The position numbers and the translations under genes were made by a program. DNA of 9,914 nt from Spirochaetaceae bacterium. GTDB taxonomy: Bacteria; Spirochaetota; Spirochaetia; Treponematales; Breznakiellaceae. The DNA is taken from assembly GCA_031273985.1 (NCBI GenBank), contig JAISQV010000213.1:1-9914 (forward strand). The letters run 5' to 3'. Under the pieces are notes generated by a model. That model saw only the letters and a list, made by a program, of their open reading frames with translations, was not told where the DNA came from and made no database searches. Shown here one piece after another: positions 5,976 through 9,914 of this stretch (within the stretch, counting starts at the first letter, position 1; each line of letters begins with the position of its first letter).

Positions 5976-8603
5976 ATGACAGTGGGAAAAAGTAGTTTTT
6001 ACACTAATGCGCCAATGCCCCGTGGTAACAGCGGGCATCTGGACCGGCCCCGAATTGACAGAATTCTTGAGCAGGCCCTGAAACGGCCCGTCGTTTCGGT
6101 GTGCGCCGGAGCAGGTTTCGGCAAGACGGTGGCAGTATATTCTTTTTTACAGAAGTACAATTATCCTACGGTGTGGCTCCAGTTTTCTGAGCGCGACAAT
6201 ATTCCTGTGCGCTTTTGGGAGAACTTTATCAACACCATATCGGTTATTGACCCGGAAAGCGGAGAGAAACTCTCCAAAACAGGATTCCCTGAAACGGATC
6301 GCCAATTTGTGCGCTATCTGGTAATTCCCCGCCGGGGAATTAGTACCACCACAAAATTTGTTTTTGTGTACGATGATTTTCATCTGGTCAGCGACAAGCG
6401 GGTGCTGCGCTTCATGGAACATTCGGTCTCAAGCTCCTTTCCCAATATTACTTCCGTGCTTATCTCCCGCTTTGAGCCGGATATTAATTTCCGAAGGATG
6501 TCCGATCAGGGAATCCTGTCCAGGGTGTCCGAGGGCGATCTCCGTTTTACGCAGGATGAGGTTTCCCGCTACTTTACCTTCATGAATGTCGAGTTTTCCG
6601 CGGAAATATTGCAGCATTATGTGTACCCGGATACCGAAGGCTGGGCCTTCGCGGTACGCCTGGCGGCGCTTTCCCTCCAGAACGCCCCGGCGCATTACGC
6701 GTGGCACGGGTTCAGGAAAAATATTTTCAAGCTCATAGAGTACGAGGTGATGTCTGCGGTTGCGCCCCTGGCCGCGCCGGAGCTTCAGGAACGGATGAAA
6801 CACTTTCTCGTGAAGCTTTCCCTTATCGATCATCTGGCGGCGGAGCTTCTCTCGGAGCTGGACGAGGAGGGGGATTTGATGCGGCATCTGGATTCCATAG
6901 CCTCCTTTGTGCAGTACGACAGCTACCGGGGAGCCTACCGGATACATAATCTTTTTCTTGAATATCTTCAGACGCAGCAGGATCTGTACATTACGGAGGC
7001 GGAAAAAAAGGAAGTGTACCTGAAGGCCGCCGCATGGAGCATAAAAAACCAGCGTCTGGTTGACGCGGTGAACTATTACGAAAAGGCGGGGGCCTACGAC
7101 GAGCTTTTTACCGCCATCTATCCCTGGCTTCCGGCAGTGATACCAAAGCAGGTGGCCCAGGTGCTGCTTGCGGCTTACGAGCGGGCGGCCCCGGAAATAT
7201 CCGGGCGGAATCCCGTGATCTTTATCCTTTACACGCGGCTCCTGCTCAGCACATCCGAATTTCAGCGGCTGATCCGGGAGCTTACGGGGCTGATCATTCC
7301 CAGGCTTGAGGCCCTTCCCCCGTCGCCGCAGAAGCACCGGACCCTGACGGGCTGTTACAGCGGCCTGGGTTACGCACGGCTCTTTATCAGCGCCCGCATG
7401 GGGGATTATTCCTTTGTGCAGGATTTTGAGCGGGCCCTTTACTATCACAACATCAGTGACTACACGGAGCATCCCCCCGCCTCGGTGATAAGTCTCGGTA
7501 CCTACGTGTGTACCCTGACGGGCGGGGATGCGAAGGAGATAGAGGCCTTTCTCAGCGCCCTTTCGGCCATGACGGTCTACGCCGCCGCCGCCATCGGGGG
7601 TTACGCGTGGGGCCTGGACGATCTGGGCCGGGCGGAACTGGCCCTGTTTAGAGAGGACTTTGACCGGGTGGAATTCTTTGGCCGCAGGGCCCTGGCCAGG
7701 GCGAAGGAGAGGCAGCAGTACGAAATTGAAAACCGCGCCCTTTTTTACCTGCTCCGTATATACATAGCCCGGGGCGATCTCAATGCCGTCAATGCGTGTC
7801 TCGTCCGCCTGGAATCGTCCCTGGGGGTACCTGAGTACCTCAACAGTAATATGCTTTACGATCTGGTTACCGCCTGGTTCTACGCCCAGATAGGCCGGAG
7901 GGACCGCATTGCCCCCTGGATTAAGAACGACTTTGAGGAAAGTGATCTGAACTCCCTGATCCACGGTTTTGAAATTCTCATAAAGGTCAAATGCCACTTT
8001 GCGGAGGAACGCTACCCTGCGGCCCTCGCCACCCTGGGAAGCAGGGACAACGACTACCATGCCGCCGGGCGTTTCCTTTTCGGCAAAATAACGGTCAAAA
8101 CCATGGAGGCCGTAACCCGTTACCGCCTCCGGGACCAGGACGGGGCCTTTGCCGCCATGGAAGCGGCCTATAGCCAGGCGGAGCCCCTGGGTCTTTTCAT
8201 GTCCTTTACGGAACTGGGGAAGGATATGCGTACCATCGCCGATGCCTACCTCAAACGGCGGCGGCACGTCATACCGGCGGCGGCGGTTATCAGCATAAGG
8301 AGGAACGCCGCGGTTTATGCAAAGCGGCTTCTCACGGTGGCCAGGGCCCTGGGTGTGGGAAACTCCCGCCGGATGCCGGTGAAAAACCGGGAGTCCCGCT
8401 ACGGCGCCGCGCCCCTTTCGCCGCGGGAGCGGCAGGTGCTGGAATGTCTTGTTCAGGGCCTTACCAGGGAGGAAACCGCCCGTAACTTGTCCATTTCCAT
8501 CAATACCGTAAAAAGCGCGCTGCGCAGCCTCTACAACAAACTGGGGGCGGCGAACCGGGCCGATGCGGTGAGAATTGCCGCGGCGCATCTTCATGAAAAG
8601 TGA
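5976..8603 (+). CDS. MalT-like LuxR-family ATP-dependent transcription regulator
   Basis: Large STAND-ATPase regulator, predicted to bind ATP and an inducer, oligomerise and activate transcription. It is 875 aa, close to MalT of E. coli (about 901). Order: a short N-terminus with RPRIDRILEQAL (24-35); Walker A GAGFGKT (45-51); Walker B FVFVYDDFH (127-135, Asp132/Asp133); an ISR arginine at 164; a TEGW block at 219-222 as in MalT; a long helical, TPR-like sensor region (about 330-790); and a C-terminal LuxR HTH (813-875; PLSPRERQVLECL, then SINTVKSALRSLYNKLGAA). The HTH is typical except that Ala replaces the frequent His after TVKx. The start is uncertain: ATG at 5976 has its G-run too close, while GTG at 5982 has good spacing and gives MGKSSFY, which aligns with MKSDFFH of the next gene. 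It is the first of a tandem pair; the divergent operon to the left may or may not be a target. The family is firm; the inducer is unknown. Confidence 0.93.
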   Translation: MTVGKSSFYTNAPMPRGNSGHLDRPRIDRILEQALKRPVVSVCAGAGFGKTVAVYSFLQKYNYPTVWLQFSERDNIPVRFWENFINTISVIDPESGEKLSKTGFPETDRQFVRYLVIPRRGISTTTKFVFVYDDFHLVSDKRVLRFMEHSVSSSFPNITSVLISRFEPDINFRRMSDQGILSRVSEGDLRFTQDEVSRYFTFMNVEFSAEILQHYVYPDTEGWAFAVRLAALSLQNAPAHYAWHGFRKNIFKLIEYEVMSAVAPLAAPELQERMKHFLVKLSLIDHLAAELLSELDEEGDLMRHLDSIASFVQYDSYRGAYRIHNLFLEYLQTQQDLYITEAEKKEVYLKAAAWSIKNQRLVDAVNYYEKAGAYDELFTAIYPWLPAVIPKQVAQVLLAAYERAAPEISGRNPVIFILYTRLLLSTSEFQRLIRELTGLIIPRLEALPPSPQKHRTLTGCYSGLGYARLFISARMGDYSFVQDFERALYYHNISDYTEHPPASVISLGTYVCTLTGGDAKEIEAFLSALSAMTVYAAAAIGGYAWGLDDLGRAELALFREDFDRVEFFGRRALARAKERQQYEIENRALFYLLRIYIARGDLNAVNACLVRLESSLGVPEYLNSNMLYDLVTAWFYAQIGRRDRIAPWIKNDFEESDLNSLIHGFEILIKVKCHFAEERYPAALATLGSRDNDYHAAGRFLFGKITVKTMEAVTRYRLRDQDGAFAAMEAAYSQAEPLGLFMSFTELGKDMRTIADAYLKRRRHVIPAAAVISIRRNAAVYAKRLLTVARALGVGNSRRMPVKNRESRYGAAPLSPRERQVLECLVQGLTREETARNLSISINTVKSALRSLYNKLGAANRADAVRIAAAHLHEK

Positions 8604-9914
8604 TTTTTTCCACAGCAATGTCCCGGTGATTCCGGGCAGCCGCTTCTTTCTTGTAAGGCCCCGGTTGGATCATATTCTGGAGCAGGCCCTGGAGAGCGGG
8701 CTTACCACGGTAACCGCCGGACCGGGTTACGGCAAAACCCAGGCGGTGAGTTCCTACCTCAGCCGCACCAACGCCGTGGTGCTTTGGCTGCAGGTTTCGG
8801 AGCAGGACAACCTGGGGGCCCGGTTCTGGGAAAACCTCACGGAGGTTACCTGCTCCTACAACTATTCTGTGGGAAAGGCCCTGCAAGATATTGGTTTCCC
8901 CGTCTCGGTGAGGCAGTTTGACCGGTTCAGGGATATTCTGAGCCGGACGATGAAGCCGGACCGAAGGTACATTCTCGTTTTTGACGACTGCCACCTGCTC
9001 CGCCCCGGCCCGGTGCTGGAACTGATAGAGCGCAGCGTTGTTACGCCGCCCTTCCTCCATTCGCTGGTGATGATCTCCCGCTCGGAGCCGGAGATAAACA
9101 CCGTATCCCTGCTCTTAAAACAGATCATCTCCACCGTTACCGCCGAGGACCTGCGCTTTACGGGGGAGGAGATTGCCGGCCTCTACCGGCTTCTCGACAT
9201 AACGCTTCCGGAAGAGGAAATCAGCGCGATTCTGCGGGACACCGAGGGCTGGCCCATATCGGTGGCCCTGCTGGGCCGGGAACTGGAACGCCTCGATCCG
9301 GCTGAGCGGAGCTATCTGCATCCCCGGATTATGGAACGCTCCCTGGAGCGTATGGAAAACGACGCCTACGAGTCCATGGCGCCGGAGCTGCGTAAATTTC
9401 TGCTTAAGCTTTCCCTCATTCAGGACTGGGCGCCCAAGCTGCTGGAAGCGCTTACCCCGGACAGGAAACTTATCTCCGCCCTGGAACAGGCGGCGCCCTT
9501 TATCCGCTACGACGGTTACCGGGACCGTTACCGGATTCATCATCTCTTTATCGAATTCCTGCAGGAAAAAGAATCTGAATTAACCGAAGATGAAAAACTG
9601 GAGGTTTACAATAAGGCCGGGGACTGGTGCGCCGAAAACAGGCTCAGCATGGACGCGGCGCTTAACTACGGGAAGGGCCGCAATTACCGGGGGCTCATCG
9701 GCGTTACCTCATCCCTGCCCCGCATGGCCCCGGCCCAGACGGCGGAATTCCTGCTCAATATCATAGACCAGACCATCCCGCCGGGCTCCCCCGTCCCGGA
9801 AACGGAGGAAGCCCTGCTGCTCCGCTATGTGGAGCGCAGCAAATTCCTCATTTCCCTCCGGCGCTTCAGCGAGGCGGCGGATACGTGCAGGGAAGCGATA
9901 GAACTGTTTGCGGG
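8593..9914 (+). CDS. Second MalT-like regulator, tandem paralogue, 3' end cut off
   Basis: Paralogue of the preceding gene. I translated it from the ATG at 8593; 440 codons run to the window end without a stop. Visible parts: RPRLDHILEQAL (22-33), Walker A GPGYGKT (43-49), a shared block LWLQVSEQDN near 64-73, Walker B ILVFDDCH (127-134, Asp131/Asp132), ISR with Arg163, DLRFTGEEI, TEGW (217-220), and the start of the helical region, including YRIHHLFIEFLQ near 311-322. The expected C-terminal LuxR HTH lies outside the window, so DNA binding is inferred from the paralogue. Its first 11 nt overlap the end of the first regulator, and no Shine-Dalgarno is visible, so translation is probably coupled. 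The shared blocks in the same order suggest tandem duplication followed by strong divergence, but it could also be two separate members of a large family brought together. Confidence 0.92.
   Translation, partial: MKSDFFHSNVPVIPGSRFFLVRPRLDHILEQALESGLTTVTAGPGYGKTQAVSSYLSRTNAVVLWLQVSEQDNLGARFWENLTEVTCSYNYSVGKALQDIGFPVSVRQFDRFRDILSRTMKPDRRYILVFDDCHLLRPGPVLELIERSVVTPPFLHSLVMISRSEPEINTVSLLLKQIISTVTAEDLRFTGEEIAGLYRLLDITLPEEEISAILRDTEGWPISVALLGRELERLDPAERSYLHPRIMERSLERMENDAYESMAPELRKFLLKLSLIQDWAPKLLEALTPDRKLISALEQAAPFIRYDGYRDRYRIHHLFIEFLQEKESELTEDEKLEVYNKAGDWCAENRLSMDAALNYGKGRNYRGLIGVTSSLPRMAPAQTAEFLLNIIDQTIPPGSPVPETEEALLLRYVERSKFLISLRRFSEAADTCREAIELFA

Noticed and set aside
6429..8618. Long minus-strand open frame (729 codons) opposite the first regulator
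   Set aside because: It is antisense to a regulator with Walker motifs and HTH; no recognisable domain, so a composition effect.

Overview
The window looks like spirochaete chromosome, most likely from the Treponema group. The main reasons are a divergent, FliG1-like second flagellar switch protein, which is typical of spirochaetes, and large MalT-like regulators with a LuxR-type helix-turn-helix (HTH). The coding DNA is clearly GC-rich by inspection, while parts of the intergenic region are AT-rich. Genus and species cannot be fixed from the sequence alone.

Left block (1-5209, minus strand): three tightly packed genes that look like one operon, read right to left. They are a FliG-like protein (GTG start at 5209), a full-length PreP-type M16C zinc metallopeptidase (overlapping the fliG stop by 4 nt, ATGA), and an M24B Xaa-Pro aminopeptidase starting 18 nt further on, whose last part is cut off by the window start. 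The two peptidases together suit stepwise breakdown of cytoplasmic peptides. The FliG-like protein has lost the EHPQ motif and several torque-helix charges of standard FliG, so it is probably a specialised FliG1 paralogue rather than the main switch protein.

Centre (5210-5975): a 766-base divergent intergenic region with no convincing gene. It holds two GC-rich patches of small perfect hairpins (about 5284-5414 and 5654-5805) that look like diverged copies of one repeat. Between them lies an AT-rich stretch with a 16-bp perfect palindrome (5473-5509) sitting on a plausible minus-strand promoter, plus a 10-bp direct repeat. A TTGACA-like -35 box and a C5/G5 hairpin over the ribosome binding site lie just before the right-hand genes.

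Right block (5976-9914, plus strand): two tandem paralogous MalT-like STAND-ATPase regulators whose reading frames overlap by 11 nt. The first (about 875 aa) is complete, with Walker A, Walker B, a helical repeat region and a C-terminal LuxR HTH. The second is cut by the window end after 440 aa and keeps the ATPase half. They are probably translated together and may sense related or antagonistic signals. Their inducers and targets are not visible here.

Nothing in the window is a clear new system. The best leads are the palindrome-covered promoter, the covarying hairpin repeat pair, the divergent FliG linked to peptidases, and the overlapping pair of MalT-like regulators.
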